Source of the DNA: Armatimonadota bacterium
GTDB lineage: Bacteria > Armatimonadota > Zipacnadia > JAUWAU01
Assembly: GCA_030601885.1 (NCBI GenBank)
Contig: JAUWAU010000031.1
Coordinates: 18,473-82,472 of the forward strand
Length of the DNA stretch: 64,000 nucleotides
Reading direction: 5' to 3'
This document shows, piece after piece, positions 16,571 to 25,796 of this stretch. The notes beneath the pieces were generated by a model. The model searched no databases, was not told the origin of the DNA, and worked only from the letters and a program-made list of their open reading frames with translations. Each line of letters starts with the position of its first letter. Position 1 is the stretch's first letter. A program made the position numbers and the translations under genes.

Positions 16571-17899
16571 TTACAGCCCGAACTGCGGCAGCCAATCCTT
16601 GTTGGCCGCCAGCATCTCCTCCAGCATCGGCCGGGCGATGTCAATGCTGGGCAGAAGCGGATCGCCCGACAGCACCGTCAGCGCCTTGTCGAAGTCGCCC
16701 TCCACGGCAGCCTCCACTGTCAGCTCCTCGCGGAGCACGTGCGGCCGGACGATGGCCTCGATCTGCTCGGGCATGGGGCTCACGATGGGCCTGATGCCCG
16801 TCTTGTCGAGGATGCCGCGCGTCTCCACGATGGCATCCGGCGGAAGCTGCGGTATCTGGCCGATGTTCGGGGCGTTGAGGTTGTCCTCGATGGGCGGCCC
16901 GCCATCGAGCGCCGCGATCCAGCCGGCCACATCGTCGCTCCCCGCGCTCAGTTTCAGCTCATCCTCGCCCGCGAGCATGCGCTCCGTACGGGCACGCGCC
17001 GTGGCGTAGTTGTTCTCGCGGTCGGCGATGCTGGTCCGCTCCACGCCGTATTTCTCGAGGTTGTCCATGCCCTGGATGAAGTTGGGGAGGAACTCCACCA
17101 TGTGCCGGTCGCTGATGGCCGGCAGGACGCCGAGCTGCCGCCACAGCAGCAGCCCGCAGCGCAGGTGGTACAGTTCACCGAGGGCCTCGTCCTCTTTCGC
17201 CTCGGTGGCAGGCTTGGCGAGCCACTCGTCCACGCCCTTCTCGAGCAGCAGCTCCCCGGCGTCGCGCCCGTCGATGAACAGGTCCGTCGCCCAGGCGCAG
17301 TGATCGATGCCGGTGTTCACGAAGGCGCAATCGGCCAACTCCGCCCCGAGGAACCGGGCATACCGATGCATCACGTTCCGCACTCCGTGGCACACGCCAA
17401 TGGCCCGGATGCCGGTCTCCTTGTTCACCGCCCGGGTGAGCGCGGAGAGCGGATTGGAGACGTTGAGCATCCATGCGCTGGGGCAGTGCTCCTCCATCGC
17501 CCGGGCCATCTGGAGAAAGACGGGAACGTTGCGCAGCGCCCGCGAGAGCCCCCCCGGCCCGACCGTATCGCCCACGGGCTGGAAGATGCCGTACTTCTCC
17601 GGCACTTCCAGGTCCACCCGCATGGTCTTCAGGCCGCCGGTGGAGATGGTGACCACGACGTAATCGGCCCCGTCGAAGGCCGCCGCCTGGTCGGTCGTCT
17701 GCTGGAAGGCGGTGTCGGAGTCGGCCAGCTCCTTGTACTTGAGGGCCAACCGGAAGTTCAGCTCCAGCGGCTCCGGATTGATGTCGTGCAGGACGACGCG
17801 GCAGCCGTTGAGGTACTCGTTGCTGAGGATGTTGCTGAGCACTTTCGGGCCCCAGCTATAGCTGCCCCCGCCGACGAGAACGATCTTGATGTTTGGCAT
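16571..17899 (-). CDS. Glycoside hydrolase family 4 (NAD-dependent alpha-glycosidase)
   Basis: 442 aa from ATG 17899 (MPNIKIVLVGG), preceded by GGAGGGA. The N-terminal Rossmann motif GGGSYSWGPKVL and FDGADYVVVTISTGG bind NAD. LNVSNPLSALTRAVN and IGVCHGV supply the conserved metal-ligand cysteine and its CHG context, and NTGIDHCAWATDL the metal-binding histidine. GH4 enzymes cleave glycosides by oxidation/elimination using NAD and a divalent metal, in the cytoplasm. The CHG motif favours the alpha-glucosidase, alpha-galactosidase or alpha-galacturonidase branch over 6-phospho-beta-glucosidases. The frame is open upstream into the REP cluster and transposase gene, but the ATG with its own ribosome-binding site is the credible start. 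Confidence 0.9.
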   Translation of the reverse strand: MPNIKIVLVGGGSYSWGPKVLSNILSNEYLNGCRVVLHDINPEPLELNFRLALKYKELADSDTAFQQTTDQAAAFDGADYVVVTISTGGLKTMRVDLEVPEKYGIFQPVGDTVGPGGLSRALRNVPVFLQMARAMEEHCPSAWMLNVSNPLSALTRAVNKETGIRAIGVCHGVRNVMHRYARFLGAELADCAFVNTGIDHCAWATDLFIDGRDAGELLLEKGVDEWLAKPATEAKEDEALGELYHLRCGLLLWRQLGVLPAISDRHMVEFLPNFIQGMDNLEKYGVERTSIADRENNYATARARTERMLAGEDELKLSAGSDDVAGWIAALDGGPPIEDNLNAPNIGQIPQLPPDAIVETRGILDKTGIRPIVSPMPEQIEAIVRPHVLREELTVEAAVEGDFDKALTVLSGDPLLPSIDIARPMLEEMLAANKDWLPQFGL

Positions 17900-17921
17900 G
17901 CTGTCCCTCCGAGCTGGCCCT

Positions 17922-18023
17922 GGGAGCGCAGGCATCCCTGCCTGCATTATTGTCAGCGTCTGTGGCAGGCTGGAAGCCTGCGCTCCCAGGGAGGCGTGCG
18001 CTCCCAGGGAAGTCTCCGCTCCC
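17922..18023. repeat. REP-type inverted-repeat cluster, left of the transposase
   Basis: Two facing REP units: GGGAGCGCAGGCATCCCTGC on the left and GGCAGGCTGGAAGCCTGCGC continuing to TCCC on the right (ends at 17987). Extra partial copies (TGCGCTCCC, CCGCTCCC) follow. The same pair occurs on the other side of the transposase gene at 18.61-18.69 kb. This is the arrangement of REP doublets (BIMEs) around a REP-associated tyrosine transposase. Confidence 0.85.
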
Positions 18024-18614
18024 GGCGTTTGCTTTACTCGTCGCCTCGCGCTGCCGAACGGCCAATCCTCCGGCCTCGCACACAGGCCCGCCTTGACCGG
18101 GTTCTCCTCGATATACGCCACAGCGGCAGCGAAATGCTCTTCGTTGCGGATGAAGCGGTCAAAGGACTCTCTCTGCCATAGCTCCTCCTGCCTGCCGAGC
18201 AGCCGGTTAGCTTGGCTGGCAGTGAAGGACTTCCAGGAGTGCAGGATGTCTGATAGCCCGTGGCCGGCTAGCGGCGTGAAGAGCACATGCACGTGGTTGG
18301 GCATGAGGACCCATGCATGCAGACGGTAGCGCTCACCATCGAAGTGCAGGAGGGCGCTCTCCACGGCCTGCGCGACCTGCGGATTGCGCAGCAGAGCTTC
18401 TCCGTGCCCGTGGTCAAGATACTGCTCCACGCGCTTCCGGATCTCGGCGTCGGCTTCGGACCGCGGTTTGTGCTGGACTTCCTTGCGCCATGTCTCCAGA
18501 CGCCGGGCTGACAGGGAGTCACGTAGACGGAAGGTGACGGCCTGGGGGATCTCGCCTCCGTCGAAGTGCGGAAGATAGCCGCGAGAGTGCCATCCTCTGG
18601 GACAGTCCCCCGGA
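18011..18614 (-). CDS. REP-associated tyrosine (Y1) transposase, lacking clear start and stop
   Basis: The frame reads CPRGWHSRGYLPHFDGGEIP, AVTFRLRDSLSARRLETWRK, RYRLHAWVLMPNHVHVLFTP with the HUH-type His pair (HVH), LSDILHSWKSFTASQANRLL, LWQRESFDRFIRN and EENPVKAGLCARPEDWPF. This is a nearly complete RAYT/TnpA-REP single-strand transposase of the IS200/IS605-related group. No ATG is found upstream of the conserved start, where the frame runs back into the REP cluster. There is also no stop at the 3' side: it continues through the left REP cluster in frame into the GH4 gene. It may be started from GTG 18430, with loss of the N-terminus, or be a domesticated or decaying copy. Confidence 0.82.
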
Positions 18615-18694
18615 GCGCGGGCATCCCTGGGAGCGCAGGCATCCCTGCCTGCATCCTTGCCTGCATCTGTGGCAGGCTGGAAGCCTGCGCTCCC
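18611..18694. repeat. REP-type inverted-repeat cluster, right of the transposase
   Basis: Contains CGGAGCGCGGGCATCCC, then GGGAGCGCAGGCATCCCTGC from 18629, and the facing unit GGCAGGCTGGAAGCCTGCGC with TCCC ending at 18694. It is near-identical to the cluster at 17.92-18.02 kb. Together they bracket the transposase gene. Confidence 0.85.
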
Positions 18695-18735
18695 GGCAGC
18701 GCCTCCCGACAGCGGCTCCCGGCGTCTGACCAGCC

Positions 18736-19737
18736 CTATATCCCCACCGCCTGGCGCAGCCGGGCATAAACGTTTGGGTCATAGTAGTCGCTCACCTTGG
18801 TCCCGGGCGGCGATACCTCGTCGATCCGCTGCCGATCATCGTCGGTGAGCTCCACGTCGAGGCTATTGAGCGACGACGTGAGGTGCTCCAGGGTCCGCGG
18901 CCCGGTGATGGGCGACGTAATCCCCGGCTGGCGCAGTATCCAGGCCAGGCAGAACTCCGCGAGAGTGACACCCTTGGCTTCGGCAAGGGGCGCCAGCGCA
19001 TCCACGATGTCGAGCGCCGCCGGCGTGAGGCGGTTGTCGAAGTCCTTGAAGCGACTCCCCTCGGGCTGCGAGCCCTTCCGCACGTACTTGCCGCTCAGGA
19101 TTCCGGCCGCGATGGGTCCCCAGGGGATAAGCCCCACTCCGTGGCGGATGCAGGTCCAGATCAGCTCGTTCTCAATGGAGCGGTCCAGGATGTTGTACGG
19201 CGGCTGCTCGCTGATGAACTTCGTCCACCCGTGCCGGTCGCACAGCATCATCGCCTCGACCATCCACGACGGCGCCCACTTGGAGCAGCCGGTGTAGACG
19301 ACCTTGCCTTGGCGCACGAGGTCGTCCAGCGCCCGCATGGACTCCTCCAGCGGGGTGCTGATGTCCATGATGTGGAGCTGGTACAGGTCGATGCGGTCCG
19401 TCTGCAGACGCCGCAGGCTCTCCTCGCACTGGCGTACGATATGGTAGCGCGAGCTGCGCCCGCCGTCGTTCGGGCCCTTGCCCATGCGGGACGAGACCTT
19501 CGTGGCGAGCACGACCCGGTCGCGCCGGTTGCCCTGCGACAGGAATCGCCCGACGATCTCCTCGCTCGTGCCCCGACCGTAACTGTTGGATGTGTCGAAG
19601 AAGTTGATGCCCGCCTCCATCGCGGCGTCCATGATCCGGACCGATTCCTCTTCGGACGCCCTCGACCCGAAGTTCATGCATCCCAGGCACAGCGCCGAGA
19701 CCTGCACGCTGCTGCGGCCAAGCTGTCTGTATTCCAT
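18736..19737 (-). CDS. Aldo/keto reductase
   Basis: 333 aa. The catalytic tetrad is recognisable: Asp and Tyr in FFDTSNSYGRGTSE, Lys in LATKVSSRMG, and His in LYQLHIMD. NADP-binding elements GPIAAGILSGKY and the C-terminal TSPITGPRTLEHLTSSLNSL (phosphate-binding loop region) are present. The N-terminal MEYRQLGRSSVQVSALCLGC is typical of the YajO/YhdN-like branch that reduces aldehydes or sugar ketones in the cytoplasm. The start has GGAGGTAG eight bases upstream. Substrate unknown; carbohydrate neighbours (GH4, DUF1080) suggest a sugar derivative. Confidence 0.92.
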   Translation of the reverse strand: MEYRQLGRSSVQVSALCLGCMNFGSRASEEESVRIMDAAMEAGINFFDTSNSYGRGTSEEIVGRFLSQGNRRDRVVLATKVSSRMGKGPNDGGRSSRYHIVRQCEESLRRLQTDRIDLYQLHIMDISTPLEESMRALDDLVRQGKVVYTGCSKWAPSWMVEAMMLCDRHGWTKFISEQPPYNILDRSIENELIWTCIRHGVGLIPWGPIAAGILSGKYVRKGSQPEGSRFKDFDNRLTPAALDIVDALAPLAEAKGVTLAEFCLAWILRQPGITSPITGPRTLEHLTSSLNSLDVELTDDDRQRIDEVSPPGTKVSDYYDPNVYARLRQAVGI

Positions 19738-20105
19738 GTTCTTCTACCTCCAGGCGTGGTGATCGTTGTGATGGACAACAGGCAGGTGCCTCCCAGCTTC
19801 CGTTTCAGCCGGAGACATCACACTGCGACGCCGATGGCCCGTATGGGCGAAGCCACGGTGTCGCCCAGGGGCAGGCTTCGACATGTTGCCACAGAAAGCC
19901 ATTTCATGCTCTTCCGACCGGCGACCTTCTTGCCCCGAGCGCGAAACCCCGGCTTGTGTGTCCTCCGTGAGCCCGATCACCAAGGCACTCTTGGCGATTT
20001 ATGTGCAGGTGCAGCAGTCGAGAATGGCTAAACTACTGGTCAACGGGCTGCGCCCGAGTCCGAATGGGGGCTCTTGGGCTCTGACCGCAAGGAGAATGAA
20101 CCATC
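19738..20105. other. Divergent intergenic region
   Basis: About 370 bases between the start of the aldo/keto reductase (minus) and the DUF1080 gene (plus), so promoters for both must lie here. No convincing -35/-10 pair, hairpin or shared repeat could be picked out by eye. Confidence 0.4.
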
Positions 20106-20801
20106 ATGGGACGCTTGGGTAGGTTGGTGCTGTGTCTAACGGCGGCCGCCGGTCTCGCCGTGCTACTGTGCCGGGCGGTCCTCACCGAAGAGGCGAAAGG
20201 GCCAACGCCGATCCCGCTCTTCAACGGAAAGGACCTCGATGGCCTCTATCCCTTTGTCGCCGGCCACAAGAAGGGCGAAGACCCCGACGGCGTCTTCCGC
20301 GTTGAGGACGGCATGATCCGCATCGCCGGCAAGCCGAACGGGTACCTGATGACGGAGAAGCAGTACGACGACTTCCGCGTGCGGATCGAGTACAAGTGGG
20401 CCACGACGGAGGAGGGCCCGAGGCGCAACAGCGGGCTCCTCGTGCGCTGCCAGGAGCCGGACGGCATCTGGCCGACCAGCTTCGAGTGCCAGCTCATGCA
20501 TACGAACGAGGGCGATTTCTGGCTCTGCGGCAACACGACGCTGACCGTTGACGGCAAAGAGCAGTCCGGCGGGCGAGTCCGGAAGAAGGCATCCGGCACG
20601 AAGCCCCTGGGCGAGTGGAACGTCGTCGAGGCGATCTGCGACGGCGGCACCATCACCAACATCGTCAACGGCGTCGAAGTCAATAAGGGCACAAATGCCA
20701 GCCTACGCCGCGGCAAGATCCTCGTGCAGTCCGAGGGCGCGCCGCTGCTGGTGCGCAAGTGGGAGTTGATCCCGCTCAGATCAGCGAGAGAGGGCACGTG
20801 A
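20106..20801 (+). CDS. Secreted DUF1080 (3-keto-disaccharide hydrolase-like) protein
   Basis: 231 aa, start supported by AAGGAG ten bases upstream. An N-terminal signal or anchor (residues 5-24) precedes one DUF1080 lectin-like jelly-roll domain: PIPLFNGKDLDGLYPFV, VFRVEDGMIRIAGKPNGYLM, YDDFRVRIEYKW, RNSGLLVRCQEPDGIWP, FECQLM, LGEWNVVEAICDGGTITNIV, and LVRKWELIPL. Family members with characterised activity hydrolyse 3-keto-glycosides, working with Gfo/Idh/MocA-type dehydrogenases; two of these occur at 48.8 and 58.7 kb. Location is probably periplasmic. Confidence 0.88.
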   Translation: MGRLGRLVLCLTAAAGLAVLLCRAVLTEEAKGPTPIPLFNGKDLDGLYPFVAGHKKGEDPDGVFRVEDGMIRIAGKPNGYLMTEKQYDDFRVRIEYKWATTEEGPRRNSGLLVRCQEPDGIWPTSFECQLMHTNEGDFWLCGNTTLTVDGKEQSGGRVRKKASGTKPLGEWNVVEAICDGGTITNIVNGVEVNKGTNASLRRGKILVQSEGAPLLVRKWELIPLRSAREGT

Positions 20802-20937
20802 GCCCACGCCGCCGACGTCGGACCGACGAAGTCTGACTGAATGGGCAATCAAAGACGCTGCGTTCCTGAGCGCTCCCTGGCGATCCGTGCGCCGAGGCAT
20901 CAGCGTTTGACACTGCAGATCGGCAAGGATAGGTGCG

Positions 20938-22125
20938 ATGAGCGGCTCGTCCGCGCAAGATGAGGCATCCATAAGTCGGCGCCGGGACGGCCCGCTGGCG
21001 TCCGTGGCAGTCAGTCGGCCCGGCCTTGTGGAGCTCTACGGAACGTGCACGCCCCAGGAAACCATCGGCGCCAACGATGCACCCGCTGAAGCCAGGGAAG
21101 TCTACGGCGCGCTCGACTCCTGGCTGCGTGAGAATAGAGCTGTTGGCGTCCAGGAACGCATCTTTGGCAGCCTGAAGCACCGCGAGGCAATCCTTGCCGA
21201 GCGTGAAGCGGCTCTTGGCGCTGTGCCCGAGCCTGGGCTCTGGCCGGCCACCTTCGTTCAGGGCGCACCATGCGACCGAGACGGGCTGGCGGGCGTTCAC
21301 TTGTATGCTGTGACCGGGCCCAAATGCTCGCCGATACACGAGGAGGGCCGCCTATGGGGAGTCGTCTTCGAACACGGCGACGCTCGTCATGTACACCTCA
21401 GCGGGCTCTGCGGTCCCGGGAGTGCGGGAAGCCGCCAGGAAGAGGCCAGGGCGATGTTCGCACGGGCCGATGCAGTACTGCGTGCCACCGGCTGCTCGTA
21501 CGCCGACGTAGTGCGCACCTGGATATACGTTGCGGACATCCTTGATTGGTACGACCAGTTCAACTCGATTCGCTCGGCCATCTACTCGGAGCTGTGCCCC
21601 GTGGCAGAAAGCGGCTCGCGCTGGCTGCCGGCCAGCACCGGGATCGAAGCGCGCCCCCCGGCGGGCGCTCCGTGCGTCATGGACCTGTTTGCTCTGGGGG
21701 GAGCGGGCAGAAGACGCGTCAGCGTCGAAGCGCTGCACAATCCGCTGCAGAGCGAGGCGTACAGCTACGGCTCGGCCTTCTCCCGGGGGACGGCCGTCGC
21801 CTTTGATGGCGCCGTGACCGTGCACGTCTCGGGCACGGCGGCCGTTGACGAGCAGGGACGGTCGGTTTGTGTCGGAGATTGTAGAGCCCAGGTGAGTCGC
21901 ACGCTTGACCACATCGCTGCCTTGCTGAGCACCAGGCGTATGACACTCGACGACTTCGTCTCTTCCACCATATTCATCAAACATGGGCAGGATGCGACGC
22001 CAGTGCGGCAGTTCATTGACCAGCGCGGCGGGCGCCTGGCAAACAGCATCTATGTGGCGGCTGATATCTGCCGACCGGAGCTGCTATTCGAGGCTGACGG
22101 CATCGCCGTGTGTGCGCCTCGCTAG
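20938..22125 (+). CDS. RidA/YjgF-superfamily protein with two domains
   Basis: 395 aa; AAGGATAGG precedes the ATG. The C-terminal half (from about residue 265) reads like a RidA domain (VTVHVSGTAAVDEQG, RTLDHIAALLSTRRMTLDDF, STIFIKH). The segment near residues 155-205 (HLSGLCGPGSAGSRQEEARA, VLRATGCSYADVVRTWIYVA) looks like another. The first ~100 residues are unassigned. Two-domain members include chorismatase-like enzymes (FkbO/XanB2-like), and the VRTWIYVADI.DWYDQFNS block is reminiscent of them. No chorismate-pathway genes are nearby. Superfamily secure, activity undecided. Confidence 0.72.
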   Translation: MSGSSAQDEASISRRRDGPLASVAVSRPGLVELYGTCTPQETIGANDAPAEAREVYGALDSWLRENRAVGVQERIFGSLKHREAILAEREAALGAVPEPGLWPATFVQGAPCDRDGLAGVHLYAVTGPKCSPIHEEGRLWGVVFEHGDARHVHLSGLCGPGSAGSRQEEARAMFARADAVLRATGCSYADVVRTWIYVADILDWYDQFNSIRSAIYSELCPVAESGSRWLPASTGIEARPPAGAPCVMDLFALGGAGRRRVSVEALHNPLQSEAYSYGSAFSRGTAVAFDGAVTVHVSGTAAVDEQGRSVCVGDCRAQVSRTLDHIAALLSTRRMTLDDFVSSTIFIKHGQDATPVRQFIDQRGGRLANSIYVAADICRPELLFEADGIAVCAPR

Positions 22126-22236
22126 TACCAGGCCAGTGACTTCGTGAGTACGACTCCATCCGCAGCACGGCTATGAGAGACGTCGCCCCGGGGCTTACCT
22201 CAGGTCCAGAGCCGGGCCAGCGTCTGGAGGCCGTAG

Positions 22237-24189
22237 ATGACACCAAGCTCGCAGCGAAGGCGCATCTGGCCAACGGTTCTGTTCGCTGTGTTCTTCGTGG
22301 CATTGTACTTGTATCTCTGGCTGTGGATTGACTCCGCTCTGCTGTCGGTCGATCCCACTCTCCTGCCGGCCGACGCCGGACTCGTCCCATTCCCGGGTTT
22401 CTCCTGGGAGCCGCTCTTCTTGAGGAGCTTCCTTGCTTATCCGGGCGGGCCGGTTGAGTGCCTGTCGGCGCTCCTTTCGCAGTGCTATTACCACGCCTGG
22501 GCGGGCGCTCTCGTCATCGCCAGCCTCGCTGCTCTCCTGGGTCTCGCCGCGCACTTCTTCGTGACGGCTGTGGCCGGCGGGTGGGTTCCCGCCGTGCGCT
22601 TCATTCCAGCCATCCTCATCCTCGTTCTATACAGCCATTACGCCGACAAACTGCCCATGCTTGTGGGTCTGCTGCTGGCGATGGTGGCAGTGTGTGTCTA
22701 CGTGTGGACGCGCCTCCGCCATCCCGCTGTGCGGCTCGCCGTTTTCCTGGCGCTGTCTGGCATAGTGTACTACGCCGCCGGCGGGACATATCTGCTTTAC
22801 GCGGCGCTTTGCGGTGTTTTCGAATTGCGGGGCAAGCAAGGGCGGCTGCTGGGCGTGTGCTATCTGTTACTGGGCGGGGTCATTCCGTACGCGCTCGGGA
22901 CACACGTTTTGGATCTGAGTCTGGCTGACGCTTACACACATCTGTCGCCTTTGCCCCTGAGCGCCGATATAACAGGCCAGAGCATTATGCTCTGCCTTTA
23001 CCTCATCCTGCTCCTCTGCGCTCTGGGAGGCGCGGTCTGGCCGAGCCTGGTTGCGGGGAGGAAGCGTCCGGGCCCGGTCGGCTCGACGCCAACGGCTCAG
23101 ACAGCCGAGCGCTCGCCGGGCGTCGCGGCCCTCTCGGACCGCCTCCGAGGCCTGACGGCCAATCCGGGCGTCGAGTTCGCGCTCGTCCTGCTTGCCGCTG
23201 TGCTTGCCGTCGTCCCTTCTTTCGACGGCGGCGAGAGAACGCTGCGGCGGATTGACGGGTTCGCGGCCGAGGGGATGTGGCCGCAGGTGCTGCGCGAGGC
23301 ACGCGGCCTCCCCCGCGACCGATACACGTTTGTGGCGATCCACGCCGTAAACCGGGCGCTGTACGAAACCGGCCGCCTTCCCTACGAGATGTTCTCGTAC
23401 CCCCAACATCCGAAAGGCATGATGGTCGGCGTGTGGGAAGGCGGCTGGCCGACCGAGTACTTCCACGAGGGGCGCAGGAAGCTGTTCTTCCAGCTTGGCG
23501 ACATCGAGCTTCAGATCGGGCTGGTTAACGAGGCCGAACACGAGGCGTACGAGGCGCAGGAGATTTTCGCGGACCATCCGGTGATCCTCAAGAGGCTCGC
23601 GTTCATACACATCGTCAAGAGACAGCCTGAGGTAGCCCGAGTGTTCCTGCGCGCGCTCAGCGGCGACCTGCGCTACGGGCGTTGGGCCCAGGATGCTCTC
23701 GAGCGCCTGCGGGCCGACCCGCTCTGGGCCGCGGATCCCCGGGTTCAGCAGATCCGTTCTGTTATGGTCGTGAGAGAGTCCGCCATTCTCGACCTGACCC
23801 TGGACCAGAGACTGGATGAGCTGCTGCGAACCAACAGGCGCAATCGAATGGCCTTCGAGTACAAAATGGCGCATTGTCTGCTGAGCTGCCAGTTCGAGAA
23901 GCTGATCGGCGAGCTTCCGCGCCTGGACGATTTTGACTACCCGGATATCCCCCGGCACTACGAGGAGGCAATCCTGATCTTCGAGGACATGTCAGGGGAG
24001 ACGGTTCATGTTCACGGCCGGGAGATCAGCCCGGAAACGCGTCAGGCGTTTCGCGAGTTCCGCAGAGGGTGGATCTCGCTCCGTGCTGCAAGCGACAGGG
24101 AGGCTATCTTGGCGGCGCTCGCCGAACGCTTTGGCGATACGTACTTCTTCTACAACGCTACGGTGGCGTTGGGCGGAACAACGAGATGA
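22237..24189 (+). CDS. Polytopic membrane protein, DUF6057-like, with C-terminal helical-repeat domain
   Basis: 650 aa with GGAGG before the ATG. The N-terminal ~330 residues contain about nine hydrophobic segments (for example 14-31, 84-108, 120-155, 165-190, 200-222, 245-265, 308-325). The C-terminal half is soluble and helical, with TPR-like blocks such as FFQLGDIELQIGLVNEAEHE and HPVILKRLAFIHIVKRQPEV. The layout resembles DUF6057 proteins. It overlaps the next gene, a haem-c/propeller protein, by 4 bp (ATGA), so the two form a translationally coupled pair and probably a complex at the cytoplasmic membrane. Function is unknown. Confidence 0.7.
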   Translation: MTPSSQRRRIWPTVLFAVFFVALYLYLWLWIDSALLSVDPTLLPADAGLVPFPGFSWEPLFLRSFLAYPGGPVECLSALLSQCYYHAWAGALVIASLAALLGLAAHFFVTAVAGGWVPAVRFIPAILILVLYSHYADKLPMLVGLLLAMVAVCVYVWTRLRHPAVRLAVFLALSGIVYYAAGGTYLLYAALCGVFELRGKQGRLLGVCYLLLGGVIPYALGTHVLDLSLADAYTHLSPLPLSADITGQSIMLCLYLILLLCALGGAVWPSLVAGRKRPGPVGSTPTAQTAERSPGVAALSDRLRGLTANPGVEFALVLLAAVLAVVPSFDGGERTLRRIDGFAAEGMWPQVLREARGLPRDRYTFVAIHAVNRALYETGRLPYEMFSYPQHPKGMMVGVWEGGWPTEYFHEGRRKLFFQLGDIELQIGLVNEAEHEAYEAQEIFADHPVILKRLAFIHIVKRQPEVARVFLRALSGDLRYGRWAQDALERLRADPLWAADPRVQQIRSVMVVRESAILDLTLDQRLDELLRTNRRNRMAFEYKMAHCLLSCQFEKLIGELPRLDDFDYPDIPRHYEEAILIFEDMSGETVHVHGREISPETRQAFREFRRGWISLRAASDREAILAALAERFGDTYFFYNATVALGGTTR

Positions 24190-25796
24190 AGTGGCCCCGC
24201 TGGCTGATCCTGCTGTGCGTAGTGGCGGCCGTGCTCGTCGGCGCGGTTAGTGTTGCGCGACGCAAGGCCGCCTTCGTGATTGACGAGTATGTCACCGTGC
24301 GCCGTCTTCCGCGCATCCGCCCTGACTACGCCGACCTCGTCATCCCCCCGAACATAGCGCCATTGAACTTCCTGGTGCAAGAGGCCGGGAGCCACTATCG
24401 GATTCGAATGTCCTCAGCAAGGGGCAAGCCGATCGACATTCCCAGCCTGTCGCCTGTCGTCGTGATCCCTCCTGGACCGTGGCGAGATCTGCTCGAGGCG
24501 AACCGGGGCGAGGAGCTGCGGTGGGACGTGTGGGTGCGGAAGCCAGAGGGTCGGTGGCATCGCTTCGATACGATCACTAACACCATCGCCCCCGAGGACA
24601 TCGACGGCTATCTGGTGTATCGGCTGATGAGGCCGCTGTACAACCTGTACCGAGACGTGGGGGTGTACCAGCGGAATCTCGCCAACTACGACGAGTCCGT
24701 GGTCCTGCATGGCAAATCGTTCTCCGAGGGCTGCGTCAACTGCCACTCGTTCTGGCAGCATCGCACGGAGAGGATGACGCTTGGCGTTCGGAGTCCCGAC
24801 TATGGCAACGTCGCCCTCATTGTCCAGGACGGCGAAGTGACCAAGGTCGATACGATGTTCGGCCAGACGTCTTGGCACCCGAGCGGCCGCCTCGTTGCGT
24901 ACTCCGTGTACAAGGTGCGGCAGTTCTTCCACTCGGGCGGCGCCGAGGTCCGTGATGTCCTCGACCTGGACTCCGATCTGCTCTACTACGAGGTCGGCTC
25001 CGAGACGGTCAAGACCGCGCCGGGCATCGCCCACCCGGACAAACTGGAAACGTATCCAAGCTGGTCCGCGGACGGGCGGTACCTCTACTTCGCCAGCGCT
25101 CCGATCTTGTGGGAGGACCGCAACACCGTGCCGCCTGAGCGGTACGCCGAGGTCCGCTACGATCTCATGCGGATTTCGTATGACGTCGCCACCGACACGT
25201 GGGGCGAGCCCGAGACCGTCCTCGCGTCCGACGCGACGGGCTTGAGCATTGTGCAGCCGCGGGCCTCGCCGGACGGACGGTTTCTGCTCTTCTGCATGTG
25301 CGAATACAGTTGCTTCCCCCTTTTCAAGGCAAGCGGCGATGTGTACCTGATGGAGCTGGAGACCGGGGAGTATCGGCGCCTGGAGTGCAACAGCGACCGC
25401 AGTGAGTCCTGGCCCTCGTGGTCAAGTAACAACCGCTGGATCGTGTTCACCAGCAAGAGGCGCGACGGCATTTTCGTCCAACCATACATGAGCTATCTCG
25501 ACGAGACGGGAAAAGTCCACAAGGCCGTTCTTCTGCCGCAGAAGGATCCTCTCTTCTATGACTCGTTCCTCAAAGGGTACACCTTGCCCGAGCTGGTCAT
25601 GGAGCCCGTTCAGGTGTCGGCCAAGGGCCTTGCGAAGGCCGTCCGCTCGGCGGACAAGCTCACGGTGGAGTTGCCCCCCACCTCCATGACACCAAAGGGA
25701 GAAGAGGTCCCACCTTGGCGCTCTTCGACGTCCGAGAACGAGTGGAATAATCTGACTGGCGGCGCGGGCGCGCCAGACAGTGACACCGACGAGTAA
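24186..25796 (+). CDS. Membrane-anchored monohaem cytochrome c with TolB-like beta-propeller
   Basis: 536 aa. There is one N-terminal membrane helix (residues 6-24). A mixed domain then carries a single c-type haem site, EGCVNCHSF (Cys183, Cys186, His187). It is followed by PD40/TolB-type propeller repeats: MFGQTSWHPSGRLVAYSV, TYPSWSADGRYLYFAS, QPRASPDGRFLLFCM and ESWPSWSSNNRWIVFTSKR. This combination implies an extracytoplasmic, covalently haem-bound protein that may relay electrons or sense a ligand. It is translationally coupled to the upstream polytopic protein. The haem motif and propeller repeats are clear; redox partner and role are not. Confidence 0.82.
   Translation: MKWPRWLILLCVVAAVLVGAVSVARRKAAFVIDEYVTVRRLPRIRPDYADLVIPPNIAPLNFLVQEAGSHYRIRMSSARGKPIDIPSLSPVVVIPPGPWRDLLEANRGEELRWDVWVRKPEGRWHRFDTITNTIAPEDIDGYLVYRLMRPLYNLYRDVGVYQRNLANYDESVVLHGKSFSEGCVNCHSFWQHRTERMTLGVRSPDYGNVALIVQDGEVTKVDTMFGQTSWHPSGRLVAYSVYKVRQFFHSGGAEVRDVLDLDSDLLYYEVGSETVKTAPGIAHPDKLETYPSWSADGRYLYFASAPILWEDRNTVPPERYAEVRYDLMRISYDVATDTWGEPETVLASDATGLSIVQPRASPDGRFLLFCMCEYSCFPLFKASGDVYLMELETGEYRRLECNSDRSESWPSWSSNNRWIVFTSKRRDGIFVQPYMSYLDETGKVHKAVLLPQKDPLFYDSFLKGYTLPELVMEPVQVSAKGLAKAVRSADKLTVELPPTSMTPKGEEVPPWRSSTSENEWNNLTGGAGAPDSDTDE

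Noticed and set aside
16460..18181. 573-codon plus-strand frame opposite GH4.
   Set aside because: It is the complement of the GH4 gene, which has clear NAD and metal motifs; the frame has no recognisable protein sequence.
16571..18430. A single 619-aa transposase-GH4 fusion protein.
   Set aside because: The GH4 part has its own ATG with GGAGGGA, and the linker is translated REP DNA. Two genes is the simpler reading; the open junction is reported as a finding instead.
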